Below the pieces are notes generated by a model. That model was not told where the DNA came from. It searched no databases and saw only the letters and a list, made by a program, of their open reading frames with translations. The translations under genes were made by a program, and so were the position numbers. From NCBI GenBank assembly GCA_030841085.1, contig JAVEDP010000024.1, forward strand, positions 186,001-250,000: a stretch of 64,000 nt of DNA, written 5' to 3'. Source of the stretch: Pyrinomonadaceae bacterium. Lineage in GTDB: Bacteria > Acidobacteriota > Blastocatellia > Pyrinomonadales > Pyrinomonadaceae. Position 1 is the stretch's first letter; each line of letters opens with the position of its first letter. Positions 17,355-26,557 of this stretch are shown piece by piece.

Positions 17355-18137
17355 ATGAATAAACCCATGCCGGCGATTTTCTTTGGACACGGCAATCCGC
17401 TGAATGCATTGCTGCGCAATCAGTACACCGAGGCATGGTCCAACATTGGCAATTCCCTTCCGCGACCGAAAGCTGTGTTGTGCGTCTCCGCACATTGGTA
17501 TCTTCCGGGCACCGCAGTCACCGCAATGGTCCAACCTCGCACCATTCATGATTTTGGCGGCTTTCCCGTTGAACTTTATGAAGTACAGTATCCGGCGCCG
17601 GGTAGTCCCGAGTTGGCGCATCGCGTGCAGAGTTTGCTGGCACCGGTTGCAGTTGAACTTGATGAAGAGAGTTGGGGGCTGGATCACGGAACGTGGTCCG
17701 TGCTGTGCCACGTGTTTCCAAATGCCGACATCCCGGTTGTGCAGTTGAGTATCGACGAAACCCAACCACCTGAATTCCATTACGAACTGGGGAAGCGTCT
17801 CGCGCCTTTGCGCGATGAGGGCGTGCTGATCGTGGGCAGCGGGAATCTTGTTCACAATCTTCACACTTATGCCTGGGGCCGGCACAATGTCGAACCGTTT
17901 GATTGGGCCGTGCGTTTCGAAAAGCTGGCGGTGGAACTCTTATTAAAAGGCAATCATGCGCCGTTGGTCGATTATGAATCATTGGGACGCGACGCGCTCT
18001 TGTCCGCGCCCACACCTGACCATTATTTGCCGCTGCTCTACGTCATTGGCTCACGCCGGCCCGGCGATGAGGTTAGCTTCCCAGTCGAGGGATTTGATGG
18101 TGGTTCGATTTCGATGCTGAGCGTGCAACTGGGTTAG
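17355..18137 (+). CDS. ygiD: LigB-family extradiol ring-cleavage dioxygenase (4,5-DOPA dioxygenase, YgiD type)
   Basis: Non-haem iron (or zinc) dioxygenase that opens catechol rings; YgiD converts L-DOPA to 4,5-seco-DOPA in vitro. The 260-aa protein carries the family histidines H12 (FFGHGNP), H47 (SAHWY), H167 (GSGNLVHNLH) and H223 (TPDHYLPLLY). Length and start are normal. The substrate in this organism is unknown; no aromatic pathway genes are nearby. It is preceded by a family B hairpin and followed by two palindromic repeat elements. Confidence 0.92.
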   Translation: MNKPMPAIFFGHGNPLNALLRNQYTEAWSNIGNSLPRPKAVLCVSAHWYLPGTAVTAMVQPRTIHDFGGFPVELYEVQYPAPGSPELAHRVQSLLAPVAVELDEESWGLDHGTWSVLCHVFPNADIPVVQLSIDETQPPEFHYELGKRLAPLRDEGVLIVGSGNLVHNLHTYAWGRHNVEPFDWAVRFEKLAVELLLKGNHAPLVDYESLGRDALLSAPTPDHYLPLLYVIGSRRPGDEVSFPVEGFDGGSISMLSVQLG

Positions 18138-18177
18138 TGGTGGATTCAACTTTCCAAGCGCAAAAAGTCGAGTTTGC

Positions 18178-18360
18178 TTTCGCTCCAGCGGAGCGAGATG
18201 TTTATAGCTACGAACACCCGAACGGATCTCGCTCCGGTAGGAGCGAAACTGCAGCAGAACGATAGCGCGGCCAGGCAAAAAGTGGTTGCGCTCCTCCGGA
18301 GCTAAGGAGCAAAGAAAGGATCGCCGGGGGCTATAAACATCTCGCCCCGCTGGGGCGAAG
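18178..18360. repeat. Family A palindromic element, copy 2
   Basis: 183 bp, same orientation and plan as 8061-8239. The terminal arms (about 31 bp) and the two inner hairpins are nearly identical between copies. The spacers between them differ strongly in sequence while keeping a similar length. The stems are conserved and the loops are not, as expected for a structure-selected or still-moving element. Confidence 0.92.
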
Positions 18361-18376
18361 TGCCGCCGGCTCGTAG

Positions 18377-18533
18377 CGGCTCTGCCGCCTTCCGTGCGGA
18401 AAGGCTCTGCCTTTCCGTAAGTCCTAATATATCGTCGAGGCTACGCCTCAAGCATACGACAGAGGCGAAGCCTCAAGAAGTACTACCTGAGACGGAAAGG
18501 CAAAGCCTTTCCGCACGGGAGGCGGCAAAGCCG
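18377..18533. repeat. Second nested palindromic element directly after family A copy 2
   Basis: Arms 18377-18418 and 18492-18533 are reverse complements with three mismatches in 42. Each arm itself holds a hairpin (CGGAAAGGCTCTGCCTTTCC). Two further hairpins (GAGGCTACGCCTC and GAGGCGAAGCCTC) lie in the middle. The 572-bp gap between the LigB gene and the beta-propeller gene is thus mostly repeat; the rest (18534-18709) shows nothing clear. Confidence 0.9.
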
Positions 18534-18709
18534 CGAAAGTAAATAAGGTTGACGATAACTGTCGGATAGCGAACTCCTTTAAATATAGTTCTGATTAGCC
18601 TCCCTGACACTTCTAAGTACTCCCCCCAAAAGCATGCGCAAGTTTTTCTTCGGCCCTGCGTTCAAGGGACAAGTGCGTTTGATCTCCATTGAAAACAAGA
18701 GAGGCCACA

Positions 18710-20650
18710 ATGAAAAAACTTTTGCTGCTTGCCGTCGTCACGCTACTCGTCATGTTCGTATTGCCCGCCTTCAGTGAAATCCCTGGCGACGCTATTCCGC
18801 CGGTCTTTGCGGGCGGCTGGACCACGCCAATCAAAAAGAACATGCGCGCGTTTAAGTCGGACTCTGAGTTGGCGGCCTATCTGCGCCAGATTGCTGAGAA
18901 ACAACGACGCGCCCGCCAGGCCAGTGCAAAAAGTACGAACTCGGACGCGGCCGCTCCCGCACCAACAACCCCTGGTTCAGTTGCCGGCTTGGCAAAAGCC
19001 GAGAATGAGTCCATCACCAACGTGCAGCACGCAGGTGTGGATGAAGGTGGCATCGTCAAGCTGCACGGCGATCATCTGGTGGTACTGCGTCGAGGCCGCT
19101 TGTTTACCGTAGCCATCGGTGGTGACGCCTTGAAACCGATTTCCGTGGTTGACGCCTTTGCACCTGACATCGATCCGCGCAACACCTGGTACGACGAAAT
19201 GCTGGTTTCGGCCGACACCATTGCGGTGATTGGATACAGCTATGAACGCGGCGGCACCGAAGTTGGATTATTCAATATCGACAGCAGCGGAAATCTTGCT
19301 TACCGGTCCACCTATCATTTGCGCTCGAACGATTATTACTCATCGCGCAACTACGCCAGCCGCTTGATTGGCAACAAACTAATTTTCTACAGCCCGCTCT
19401 ACTGGAACAACACCGCAGACAATCCATTTCAAAATTTTCCGGCCGTGCGCAAGTGGCACAAAGGCGCTAACGCTGACGAGTTTCAGCGGATAGTTTCAGC
19501 AACTAACGTTTATCGTCCCGAACGGAATCTTGAACTCAACTACGGAACGGCATTGCATACCGTTACAGTCTGCGATCTTTCCGGGGGTGACTTTAAATGT
19601 GAAGCAACGGCAGTGCTGGGCCCGCCGGGACGCGTTTTCTACGTCTCGCCCGACGCGGTCTATGTCTGGGTAAACGACTGGGTGAATCGCGGAAATCAAA
19701 CGCGAACGCAGTCGATGGTCTATCGCCTGCCGCTTGATGGCTCGAGTCCCAGCGCGCTTGGTGTCTCGGGCGCTCCTATCGATCAGTTCTCATTTCTTGA
19801 AAGCAGCGACGGCAATCTGAATGTGCTCGTGCGCGCTGATTCAGTCGGTGACGGCATGTGGGGGGCGGAAGTAGCCGCGGGTGACGTGGCCTTGATGCGC
19901 GTGCCGCTGAGTAGTTTTTCAGATGGCAGTCAGGATGTATCGAGTTTCAACTACCGCAAACTTCCGAAACCTTCGGGATACACTTTCCAGAATCGGTTTG
20001 TCGGCGATTATCTCTTGTACGGAACCGGCAGCGGCTGGGGCTATCCGCAGCGGACTGGTCGTTCCAATTTAGTCGCGGTTCGTTGGGCCGGCGGCGAGGT
20101 GAATCGAATTCTGTTGCCGCACGGCGTGGATCGAATTGAGCAATTAGGTAACGACGCTGTCGTGATTGGAACTGACGGGACTGACCTGCAATTCTCAGCG
20201 GTGCGCTTAGGCGACTGGCCTGAAGTCGCGGATCGCTTTACGCGAAAAGGCGCGTCGCAAGCCGAGTTGCGCAGTCAGGGATTTTTCTACAAACCTGATG
20301 GACCAGACTCTGGCACCTTGGGATTGCCAATTAGCACTCCGGCGCGTCCCGGCTATCAACACTTGTTTGAAAGTTCTTCGGCAATTCTTTTCCTGCGGAA
20401 CAAGTCGTTGCACTTTGAAGAAGTCGGCGAGCTTGCCGCTCGATCTGATAAAGCTGTAGACGACGCCTGTCGCGCATCGTGCGTGGATTGGTATGGCAAC
20501 TCCCGACCAATTTTTGTGCAGGGCCGCGTCCTTGCTTTGATGGGCTACGAGATCGTGGAAGGGACCATGGGCGAAGGTCGCATGCGAGAACTGCGGCGAG
20601 TGAACTACGCGCCCGACCGCGTTCATTCAAGAGTGGTCGTAGGTGAATAA
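18710..20650 (+). CDS. Secreted beta-propeller domain protein (PF09826 type)
   Basis: The 646-aa protein has a signal peptide (MKKLLLLAVVTLLVMFVLPA). It matches the bacterial and archaeal 'beta propeller domain' family by the block ITNVQHAGVDEGGIVKLHGD (about 103-122) and repeated blades such as RLIGNKLIFYSPLYW. The function of this family is not known; members are extracytoplasmic. A Ser/Thr/Ala-rich linker (about 65-95) precedes the propeller. A DDACRASCVDWYG segment near the C-terminus has a cysteine pair. The ATG at 18710 with GAGAGG upstream is chosen over a TTG at 18689. Confidence 0.82.
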   Translation: MKKLLLLAVVTLLVMFVLPAFSEIPGDAIPPVFAGGWTTPIKKNMRAFKSDSELAAYLRQIAEKQRRARQASAKSTNSDAAAPAPTTPGSVAGLAKAENESITNVQHAGVDEGGIVKLHGDHLVVLRRGRLFTVAIGGDALKPISVVDAFAPDIDPRNTWYDEMLVSADTIAVIGYSYERGGTEVGLFNIDSSGNLAYRSTYHLRSNDYYSSRNYASRLIGNKLIFYSPLYWNNTADNPFQNFPAVRKWHKGANADEFQRIVSATNVYRPERNLELNYGTALHTVTVCDLSGGDFKCEATAVLGPPGRVFYVSPDAVYVWVNDWVNRGNQTRTQSMVYRLPLDGSSPSALGVSGAPIDQFSFLESSDGNLNVLVRADSVGDGMWGAEVAAGDVALMRVPLSSFSDGSQDVSSFNYRKLPKPSGYTFQNRFVGDYLLYGTGSGWGYPQRTGRSNLVAVRWAGGEVNRILLPHGVDRIEQLGNDAVVIGTDGTDLQFSAVRLGDWPEVADRFTRKGASQAELRSQGFFYKPDGPDSGTLGLPISTPARPGYQHLFESSSAILFLRNKSLHFEEVGELAARSDKAVDDACRASCVDWYGNSRPIFVQGRVLALMGYEIVEGTMGEGRMRELRRVNYAPDRVHSRVVVGE

Positions 20651-20712
20651 GCTCGGAAGGTCGGGATATGCCGCTCCTTCGCCGGGCAGCGCGCCCGCAC
20701 TGCTACTAAGCG

Positions 20713-20790
20713 CAGTTCAGAGTGCAAGCTTTAGCTTGCGTCTTCGGTTGAGACCCAAGACGGGCAGCCTAAAGGCTGGACTCTGAACTG
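20713..20790. repeat. Family D palindrome with inner hairpins
   Basis: The arms begin and end with CAGTTCAGAGT and its complement. Inside are AGCTTTAGCT-type and GCCTAAAGGC-type hairpins. It lies in the 251-bp gap between the beta-propeller gene and the small Cys-rich gene. Only one copy is in the window. Confidence 0.8.
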
Positions 20791-20901
20791 CCAGCCTCAA
20801 ACTGCTGCACTCTGGCTATTGACTCCCGCGGCTCAACGGGACTATTGTCCTGACCAATCTAGTCCCGCAATTGACAATCCGACCCAGCCTCAGGAGGCCG
20901 C

Positions 20902-21129
20902 ATGAAAAGTATGGTAAGAAACCTACGCTTTCTCACTCTCATGTTTGTGATCATCGTTGGTTCAGGCGTTACAACGAGCTCGGCGCCGGCGCCGGATCTT
21001 CCGGATCCTGCTTGCGTCAGCACGTGTGCTGGGCTGTTGTATCAATGTCTCCTTAACCACGAGAAGAACAACGACCAGGCGTGCCTCGGAGTCTATCGCC
21101 ACTGCCTTGCGCAGTGCGGCAAACACTGA
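20902..21129 (+). CDS. Small secreted cysteine-rich protein
   Basis: The 75-aa protein has a signal peptide (about 1-27, with LTLMFVIIVGSG). The mature part of about 47 residues has six cysteines arranged CX3C-X6-C-X11-C-X6-C-X3-C, a near-symmetrical twin-CX3C pattern expected to form a disulfide-stapled helical hairpin. A strong AGGAGG lies 5 bases before the ATG. The family is not recognised. The gene stands alone between a repeat and the convergent rsmA. The mirror-like cysteine pattern and strong ribosome site make it likely to be real. Confidence 0.7.
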   Translation: MKSMVRNLRFLTLMFVIIVGSGVTTSSAPAPDLPDPACVSTCAGLLYQCLLNHEKNNDQACLGVYRHCLAQCGKH

Positions 21130-21165
21130 TCGGGCGTTACTCGAGACGCGAATTCCCAAGCTTAT

Positions 21166-22041
21166 CTAACCGAGCGCGCGCACAATGCGCGTCCAGTCGT
21201 CGAGCGCCAGGGTTTCGGCGCGGCGTTGCAGTTCGACCTCCGCTCGACACAAGACGATGCTGGCGCCGCCGTGGGCTTTCACCCGATCCTGCAAAGGTGA
21301 CGGCGCGCTTCGCAAGTTATTCAGAATCGTCTTCCGGCGCTGCGCGAAACCTGCACTGACAACCTGCCATAAAAGCTTTTCTTCCTGAAGGTCAAACGCG
21401 ATCTTTGGTTGCAGTTTCAAACGAACGACGGTGCTCCAAACCTTAGGCGCCGGGCGAAATGAAGCTGGCGCGACATCGAAAAGTTTTTCAGTTTCGCAAT
21501 AGGCTTCGACGAAAACCGAAAGATAGCCACGCTCAGCAGAACCGGGGGCCGCGATAATGCGGTCGACCACTTCTCGCTGCAACATCAATATCAATTCCGT
21601 GAGACAGGCGCGCTGCTCTATCAATCTTTGTAGAACTGCCGTGGCGATGTTGTAAGGAAGATTGGCAACCACGCGCGCCCTCTGCGCAGGACGAATTTCC
21701 GCGCAGATATCTGTAATCAGCGCGTCGTTCTGGACAAGTCTGAAATTTTCGTTTTTCCCGAACGCGTCAACCAGAACTGGGATCAAGTTTCGATCAAACT
21801 CAATTGCGACCAACTGACCAGCGCGTTCGATGAGAGGCGCAGTGAGCGCGCCCCTACCCGGCCCGATTTCAACAATTGTTTCGCCGGGCTGGGGATTGAG
21901 CGACTCAATTATGCGTTTGACGATTGATTTGTCAGTTAGGAAATTCTGCCCAAACCGCTTTGATGGCCGATGGATGGTCGACGAAGGCTGAAGGATTAAG
22001 GAGGAAGGATGAAACGTAGAAGCCTCGCGATCTTTTTTCAT
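21166..22041 (-). CDS. rsmA: 16S rRNA (adenine1518/1519-N6)-dimethyltransferase RsmA/KsgA
   Basis: RsmA dimethylates two adenines in helix 45 of 16S rRNA late in 30S assembly. The 291-aa protein has KRFGQNFLTD (about 28-37), SAM motif VEIGPGRGALT (57-67), the catalytic NLPYNIAT and the C-terminal domain. Normal RsmA begins within a few residues of KRFGQNFL; here 27 extra residues (including FHPSSLILQPSS) are encoded by a heptamer-periodic repeat, and the start ATG lies in the repeat arm. There is no alternative ATG between the repeat and KRFGQ. It is 17 bp downstream of ribD on the same strand. Confidence 0.95.
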   Translation of the reverse strand: MKKDREASTFHPSSLILQPSSTIHRPSKRFGQNFLTDKSIVKRIIESLNPQPGETIVEIGPGRGALTAPLIERAGQLVAIEFDRNLIPVLVDAFGKNENFRLVQNDALITDICAEIRPAQRARVVANLPYNIATAVLQRLIEQRACLTELILMLQREVVDRIIAAPGSAERGYLSVFVEAYCETEKLFDVAPASFRPAPKVWSTVVRLKLQPKIAFDLQEEKLLWQVVSAGFAQRRKTILNNLRSAPSPLQDRVKAHGGASIVLCRAEVELQRRAETLALDDWTRIVRALG

Positions 22042-22070
22042 CCGTCAGCCTTCATCCTTCAGCCTTCAGA
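21982..22070. repeat. Inverted heptamer-periodic tract (GAAGGAT type) at the rsmA start
   Basis: The left arm reads ACGAAGG, CTGAAGG, ATTAAGG, AGGAAGG, ATGAAAC in 7-base steps. The right arm reads TTTTTCA, TCCGTCA, GCCTTCA, TCCTTCA, GCCTTCA. They are imperfect inverted copies. The tract encodes the first residues of RsmA and reaches into the last codons of ribD. Confidence 0.85.
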
Positions 22071-23210
22071 TTTGGCTGGGTAGCCCGTCACTTCAATATC
22101 TTCACCGCGGCGCACAATCTCAATGTTCTGAAGTCTCAATGCATCGACTAGCCGTTCAGCGCCGGCGCCGCCGATTGCCGAAGGCGCTTCGCAACCGCCG
22201 ATAATTATCGGAGCAAGAAAGAATGAGACCTTATTGACCAGATCGGCTTCCAGCAGTTTGCCCGCGATCGTGGCGCCGCCCTCGACCAACACGCTCTGAA
22301 TCGAGCGGACCCCAAGTTCGATTAGAACGGCCAATAAATCCCGGCCGTTTGCTTCGTCGCATATGACTTCAACGCCAGACGACCTCAGCAGATCAAGTTT
22401 AGCGGCTGCCGCTTTTTGCCCGGCGAAGATAATCAGCGGAAACTCAGCAGCGGTGGCTACCAGTTTTGCATTTGCCGGAATTTTCAAGTCCTCATCCAGC
22501 AGGACACGAATCAAACCTGCCCTGCGCGACTGGCCCGAACGATCTGTAAGTAGCGGATCATCAACGGACGCTGTGCCTGCGCCCACCAGGATCGCATCGT
22601 ATTCGCGGCGCAGTTGATGCACCCGCGCGCGCGATTCGGGCCCCGTAATCCACTGCGACTGTCCCGTGCGCGTCGCTATTTTCCCGTCCAACGACGCCGC
22701 CAGTTTTAAGTGGACGAATGGCCGCCCAGTAGCCATGAAGTGCAAATACTTTTCATTCAGTTGCCGCGCCTCGCGCGCCAGCAAACCCACCGACACCGCA
22801 ACTCCGGTCGCGCGCAAATGCGCAAAGCCTTTGCCCGACACTTTTGGGTTAGGGTCTTCGATCGGAGCTATCACTCGACTGACGCCGGCATTGACCAAGG
22901 CATCAGTGCAGGGCGGCGTGCGACCGTGATGCGCATGAGGCTCAAGCGAAACGTATGCAGTTGCGCCACGCGCGCGGTCGCCTGCTTGTTCCAGCGCATA
23001 CGTTTCAGCGTGCTTAAGTTTTTCGTAAAGGTAAAAACCTTCGCCGACGATTTCTCCGGAAGGAGAAACAATCACACAGCCGACCAATGGACCAGGGCTT
23101 ACCTGGCCCGCGCCCTCAGCCGCCAGCGCGAGGGCGCGGTCCATGAAACGGTTATCCGCTTCGGTCCATTCGCCAATTTCATTCTGCGCTGTTGCTGTTG
23201 TTCGTTGCAC
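22059..23210 (-). CDS. ribD: Bifunctional riboflavin deaminase-reductase RibD
   Basis: RibD carries out the deamination and side-chain reduction steps of riboflavin synthesis. The 383-aa protein has an N-terminal cytidine-deaminase-like domain (about 22-150) with HAE (67-69) and TPPC (98-101), and a C-terminal RibD reductase domain (about 165-375: HLKLAASLDGKIAT, VLVEGGATIAG). The usual EPC zinc ligand is EPH here (LEPHAHHGRTPPC), a Cys-to-His change that could still hold zinc. The start ATG at 23210 is 9 bp after the ftsY stop. Other rib genes are not in the window. Confidence 0.95.
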   Translation of the reverse strand: MQRTTATAQNEIGEWTEADNRFMDRALALAAEGAGQVSPGPLVGCVIVSPSGEIVGEGFYLYEKLKHAETYALEQAGDRARGATAYVSLEPHAHHGRTPPCTDALVNAGVSRVIAPIEDPNPKVSGKGFAHLRATGVAVSVGLLAREARQLNEKYLHFMATGRPFVHLKLAASLDGKIATRTGQSQWITGPESRARVHQLRREYDAILVGAGTASVDDPLLTDRSGQSRRAGLIRVLLDEDLKIPANAKLVATAAEFPLIIFAGQKAAAAKLDLLRSSGVEVICDEANGRDLLAVLIELGVRSIQSVLVEGGATIAGKLLEADLVNKVSFFLAPIIIGGCEAPSAIGGAGAERLVDALRLQNIEIVRRGEDIEVTGYPAKSEG

Positions 23211-23218
23211 GTGAAGTC

Positions 23219-24532
23219 TTATTCAAACAGGCCGTTGACATACAATTCGGGATCAAAGACGACAAGGTCGTCAACCTTTTCGCCGATGCCTGCGTAGCGA
23301 ATCGGCAAGCCGAGTTCATTCGCAATAGCAACGGCAATGCCGCCTTTGGCGGTGCCATCCAGTTTTGTGAGCACGATGCCGGTCACGCCGGCGACTTTCA
23401 GAAACTGTCGCGCTTGTTCCAGTCCATTCTGACCGGTGACGGCATCCACAACCAGTAACGTTTCGTGCGGTGCGCCTTCAACTTCACGCGCAGCGACACG
23501 TTTCATTTTTTCCAACTCGGCCATCAGGTTCGACTTATTGTGAAGCCGGCCGGCGGTATCGACAATCAACACATCCGAGCCGCGCGCCTTTGACGCTTTC
23601 AACGCGTCGAAAAGGACGGCGGCCGGATCAGTTCCCTGCTTCTGCTGAATTAAAGGAACTCCTGTTCGCTCGGCCCAGATAGCCAGTTGATCCGAAGCGG
23701 CTGCGCGGAAAGTATCGGCGGCGCAAATCAGAACGTCGTTGCCCTCGGCCTTGATTCGTTGCGCCAGTTTGCCAATCGTCGTTGTCTTACCGACACCGTT
23801 CACGCCAACAATCATCATTACATAAGGCGCTACACCTTCCGGCACACTTGTTTCGGAAGCAACTCCCTGGCGTTCGGACTGGTGCAAAATTTTTAGAAGC
23901 TCGTCTTTGATCGCCCGCTTCAACGTTTCAAGATCATTTATTTGTTTTCTGGCTACGCCGCGCCGTACAGTTTCCAGAATATGTTGTGTGGTGCTTACGC
24001 CTATGTCGGCAGCGATGAGCGCTTCTTCCAGTTCATCCAACAGATTCTCGTCGATCTGTTTCAGTCCCTGGAAAACCGTGTCGAGCCGATCAGACAAAGA
24101 CTCGCGCGTGGCAGAAACGGCGCGCCGAAAGCGCGCAGAGAATTCCTGTTCAAGCGCGGCTTCCTGGGCTTGCAGTTCTTCGATTGAGAGATTAAGGCCG
24201 AGCACAGAAGTCGCAAAAGGTGAACGCGAGGGCACGGGCTTTTGAGAAATCTCCGATGTTTTCGCCGCAGGTACGGGTCGTGAAGGAACAGGCGGCGGCG
24301 ACGCAGGCGTTGCGATTGGCGGCTCATACGGAATCGGAGTGGGACCGCCCGCGGTTACCGGCGGCTCGAGCACAGCGACCGGGGCCGACGGCGAATCCGG
24401 CGCACGCTCAACGCGCACGCTGGCCTGCGGTTCGTCCTTACGCCCTTCAGCCTTCGGTTCGGCCACAGCAGGCTCGTTCAATTTAAGCGAGACAAACTGA
24501 TCACCGCTCCTGCGTTTCCAGAAAAGCCCCAT
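23219..24532 (-). CDS. ftsY: Signal recognition particle receptor FtsY
   Basis: FtsY is the SRP GTPase receptor that docks ribosome-nascent chains to the membrane. The 437-aa protein has a Pro/Ala/Glu-rich A region (about 1-125), an N domain helix bundle (about 130-225) and a G domain with GVNGVGKTT (about 247-255), DTFRAAA, the VDTAGRLH switch, [10 protein letters not shown] and a GIGEKVDDL ending. The length is typical for the long-A-domain form. A -35/-10 pair lies upstream (24575-24604). The order ftsY-ribD-rsmA with short gaps suggests one operon. Confidence 0.97.
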   Translation of the reverse strand: MGLFWKRRSGDQFVSLKLNEPAVAEPKAEGRKDEPQASVRVERAPDSPSAPVAVLEPPVTAGGPTPIPYEPPIATPASPPPVPSRPVPAAKTSEISQKPVPSRSPFATSVLGLNLSIEELQAQEAALEQEFSARFRRAVSATRESLSDRLDTVFQGLKQIDENLLDELEEALIAADIGVSTTQHILETVRRGVARKQINDLETLKRAIKDELLKILHQSERQGVASETSVPEGVAPYVMMIVGVNGVGKTTTIGKLAQRIKAEGNDVLICAADTFRAAASDQLAIWAERTGVPLIQQKQGTDPAAVLFDALKASKARGSDVLIVDTAGRLHNKSNLMAELEKMKRVAAREVEGAPHETLLVVDAVTGQNGLEQARQFLKVAGVTGIVLTKLDGTAKGGIAVAIANELGLPIRYAGIGEKVDDLVVFDPELYVNGLFE

Positions 24533-24574
24533 AGACCTTCATCCCCTAAAACACCTGTTCATTTTGAATTGATG

Positions 24575-24604
24575 ATTATACGGGCAACACTGGCGCCGTC
24601 ACAA
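24575..24604 (-). promoter_or_regulatory. Sigma-70-type promoter for ftsY-ribD-rsmA
   Basis: Minus strand TTGTGA, 18 bp, TATAAT. The perfect -10 box lies 43 bp upstream of the ftsY start. Confidence 0.55.
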
Positions 24605-24715
24605 AAACGCACCTCTGAAACAGATGAGCACAATTAGACTCGGACTTTGCGTCTATTTAAGCCGCATCGCCGCAAAAGAAGTGTGGCAATAGTTTTTTCC
24701 GAAGATGTTGTTTGG

Positions 24716-26557
24716 TTATGAAACCGGCACTGCCTCGCGCTCGGTATTGGTTTCGAGCTGAATTGGCGTGACCTGGTTTTGGACCGGCGCGGGGCGCTTG
24801 AGCTTAACGGTGCCTGGACGAATTTGACCTTCTTCACAGGCCGCGACGAAAGCGGACACAACCGCAGCGTCGTAACGCGTGTCAACAAAGCTTTGAATGC
24901 GTTCCACCGCGTCCTCGAACTTCATCGCTCGCTGGTACGGCCGGTCCGTCGTCATGGCATCGAATGTATCTGCCACCGCCACGATCTTTGCCATCAGGGG
25001 AATCTCGTCACCATGCAAACCCTGCGGGTAACCCTGGCCATTCACCATCTCGTGGTGCATGTACATGCCGGGCAGGAATTCCTTCATCGCAGTAATTTGC
25101 GACATGATCTTGTAGCCCTTTTGCGGATGCTGCTTCATGATCTCGTACTCATCGTCGGTAAGCGCGGCGGGCTTCTTCAAAATACTGTCGTCGATAGCGA
25201 TCTTGCCAACGTCGTGAAGCAAAGCGCTGATCCGAATCTTCTCGCATTCGTCGTCAGGCAATTGTAAGCGCTGCGCGATCGCCACAGACATTCTCGAGAC
25301 GCGCTCTGAATGACCGCGCGTGTACGGATCCTTGCCGTCGATGGCCGCCGCCAGACTCTTAACGGTCCCCAGAAACAGTTGCCTGTTTTCATCAGCCGAA
25401 CGTTGTAGGTCGTTGATGTAACGCTCGACCTGGTCCGTCATGAGATTGAATGAATTGCCGAGGTCTCCCAACTCGGTCCGGCTGCGAATGTTAATGCGCT
25501 TTGAAAAATCTCCGGACGCAATGCGATGTGCGCCGCTGGCCAGTTCCTGCACTGGCTGCGTCAGCTTCTTGGCAAAAAAGAAACCTATCAACAGCGTCAA
25601 CATTCCCGCTACAAAGCTGATGATGATCGTTTGGCGTCTCATGTCACTGACCGACGCCAGCGCGGCCGATTCATCCTGAATAGCAATCACACCCAGGCGC
25701 GAGTTCTTGTCCAACTCGGCGGTGGCGTAGGAGCCGAGCATCTCAACTTTTCTGCCGCCGCGCACCAGTGAAAACGGTTCGAGTGCGGATTGAACCTGGG
25801 CGCCCGACTGCTGCCAGTCCTGGACCACTTTCAAATCCGTCATGGGCTTTTCGGCAAAGGCGACGGCCGCTTCGGGGTGCGCAACCGCGCGCCCATTTTG
25901 ATCGACAACAAAAACAACCGGCAGCCCGGCATCCAAAAGTTCGCGCTCGCTTTTTGACGTTTGTTGATGGACCGCGTTGAATACTTCCTGGAACGAGATT
26001 ATTGCGACAACCGCGGCAACCAGATCCTGTCCGCTTGGTCCACCCATAACCGGCGCCGCGACCGTGAGCGCCATCTCTTGACCTGATCGAATAATTTGCG
26101 GACGGCTAACTACCACGCCGCGACCATTCATCCTGGCCAGAACTTCGCTAACACGCTGGTCCACTTCCTGATGTTGAATGACGTCAGGTTGAAAAGCGCG
26201 GTGCACTGGTCCATTCACCGGCCAAATGGCCAGGCCAATCAAGTTTGGATCTTCTTCAAGTGTCTTTTGCAGGCGCGTGTCGTAACCGGGATCGTTGAGC
26301 GCCTTGATGCCGCCGGCAATTTCAAAAGCCCTGGCGAGACCTGTAACGACGTCGCGATAACGCTGGCCATAAAGTTCTATCTGTCTTGCCTTGTCCTGAA
26401 CGAGTTGCGCCTGATAACGTCCTTCGACCGAGCGCAACTCTTCGGCGCTGCGATCGGAAAGAAGCATGCCGGCAAAACCCAACGGCAGCAGCCCGACTAA
26501 GAGCAGCACTCCGAGGACGATATACAGAAGACGAATTCGGCCAGTCTGATGCGACAT
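24716..26557 (-). CDS. Membrane HD-GYP cyclic-di-GMP phosphodiesterase with sensor and HAMP domains
   Basis: The 613-aa protein has a membrane helix at about 10-32, a large extracytoplasmic Cache-like sensor region (about 35-300), a second helix (about 306-328, IIISFVAGMLTLLIGFFFA), HAMP (about 330-382) and an HD-GYP domain (about 395-560). The HD pair is in LLHDVGKIA and the GYP motif in NGQGYPQGL; the metal residues HH (MYMHHE) and DTFDAM are present, so it should hydrolyse c-di-GMP. The signal sensed is unknown. It probably has its own promoter (26651-26680). Confidence 0.93.
   Translation of the reverse strand: MSHQTGRIRLLYIVLGVLLLVGLLPLGFAGMLLSDRSAEELRSVEGRYQAQLVQDKARQIELYGQRYRDVVTGLARAFEIAGGIKALNDPGYDTRLQKTLEEDPNLIGLAIWPVNGPVHRAFQPDVIQHQEVDQRVSEVLARMNGRGVVVSRPQIIRSGQEMALTVAAPVMGGPSGQDLVAAVVAIISFQEVFNAVHQQTSKSERELLDAGLPVVFVVDQNGRAVAHPEAAVAFAEKPMTDLKVVQDWQQSGAQVQSALEPFSLVRGGRKVEMLGSYATAELDKNSRLGVIAIQDESAALASVSDMRRQTIIISFVAGMLTLLIGFFFAKKLTQPVQELASGAHRIASGDFSKRINIRSRTELGDLGNSFNLMTDQVERYINDLQRSADENRQLFLGTVKSLAAAIDGKDPYTRGHSERVSRMSVAIAQRLQLPDDECEKIRISALLHDVGKIAIDDSILKKPAALTDDEYEIMKQHPQKGYKIMSQITAMKEFLPGMYMHHEMVNGQGYPQGLHGDEIPLMAKIVAVADTFDAMTTDRPYQRAMKFEDAVERIQSFVDTRYDAAVVSAFVAACEEGQIRPGTVKLKRPAPVQNQVTPIQLETNTEREAVPVS

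Noticed and set aside
18549-18589. Promoter for the beta-propeller gene (TTGACG and TATAGT)
   Set aside because: The spacing of 29 bp is far too long for sigma-70 recognition.
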